This document shows positions 5,639 through 5,654 of a stretch of DNA of 5,654 bases, in pieces. A program made the position numbers and the translations under genes. Each line of letters begins with the position of its first letter. Positions within the stretch are counted from its first letter, which is position 1. Origin of the DNA: Armatimonadota bacterium (GTDB lineage: Bacteria > Armatimonadota > Fimbriimonadia > Fimbriimonadales > Fimbriimonadaceae); NCBI GenBank assembly GCA_023423495.1, contig JAFAFM010000269.1, positions 1 through 5,654 of the forward strand. The letters run 5' to 3'. Under the pieces are notes generated by a model. The model saw nothing but the letters and a program-made list of their open reading frames with translations. It was not told where the DNA came from and did no database searches.

Positions 5639-5654
5639 ACGTTCACCATGATGC

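Noticed and set aside
5639..5654. Possible start of a next gene (ATG at 5648 or 5651)
   Set aside because: Only 16 bases remain, with no ribosome binding site visible; genes such as accB often follow efp, but nothing here can support that.

Overview
The window is ordinary bacterial chromosome: tightly packed housekeeping genes, moderate-to-high GC by eye, and no mobile-element, phage, tRNA, rRNA or CRISPR signal. The taxon cannot be fixed from the sequence. The mix of proteins (a CBS-domain/DUF1385 fusion, a membrane-anchored TolB-like propeller, a short SecG) gives a faint impression of a deep-branching phylum such as Armatimonadota (Fimbriimonadia-like), but this is an untested guess.

Layout. 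Positions 1-336 (+) hold the C-terminal part of methionyl-tRNA formyltransferase (fmt). Seven bases later comes a 432-residue protein with one N-terminal membrane anchor and TolB/PD40-like beta-propeller repeats (344-1642, +). It converges, with only 3 bp between stop codons, on a leftward pair: a 370-residue CBS-DUF1385 membrane protein (1918-3030, -) followed 20 bp downstream by secG with a GTG start (1646-1897, -). A 69-bp intergenic region separates this pair from a rightward run: ATP-type 6-phosphofructokinase pfkA (3100-4062), a PfkB-family hexose-phosphate kinase resembling 1-phosphofructokinase FruK (4069-5007), and elongation factor P (efp, TTG start, 5069-5638). A plausible extended -10 promoter lies just before efp.

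Function. The genes cover translation (fmt for initiation, efp for elongation through proline runs), protein export (secG) and upper glycolysis (two phosphofructokinases of unrelated folds in tandem). The two less understood proteins are the propeller and the CBS-DUF1385 protein. The second is the most interesting item: it joins a probable nucleotide-sensing module to an uncharacterised membrane domain and sits directly upstream of a translocon subunit. I see no clear evidence of an entirely new multi-gene system. All non-coding stretches are shorter than 100 bp.
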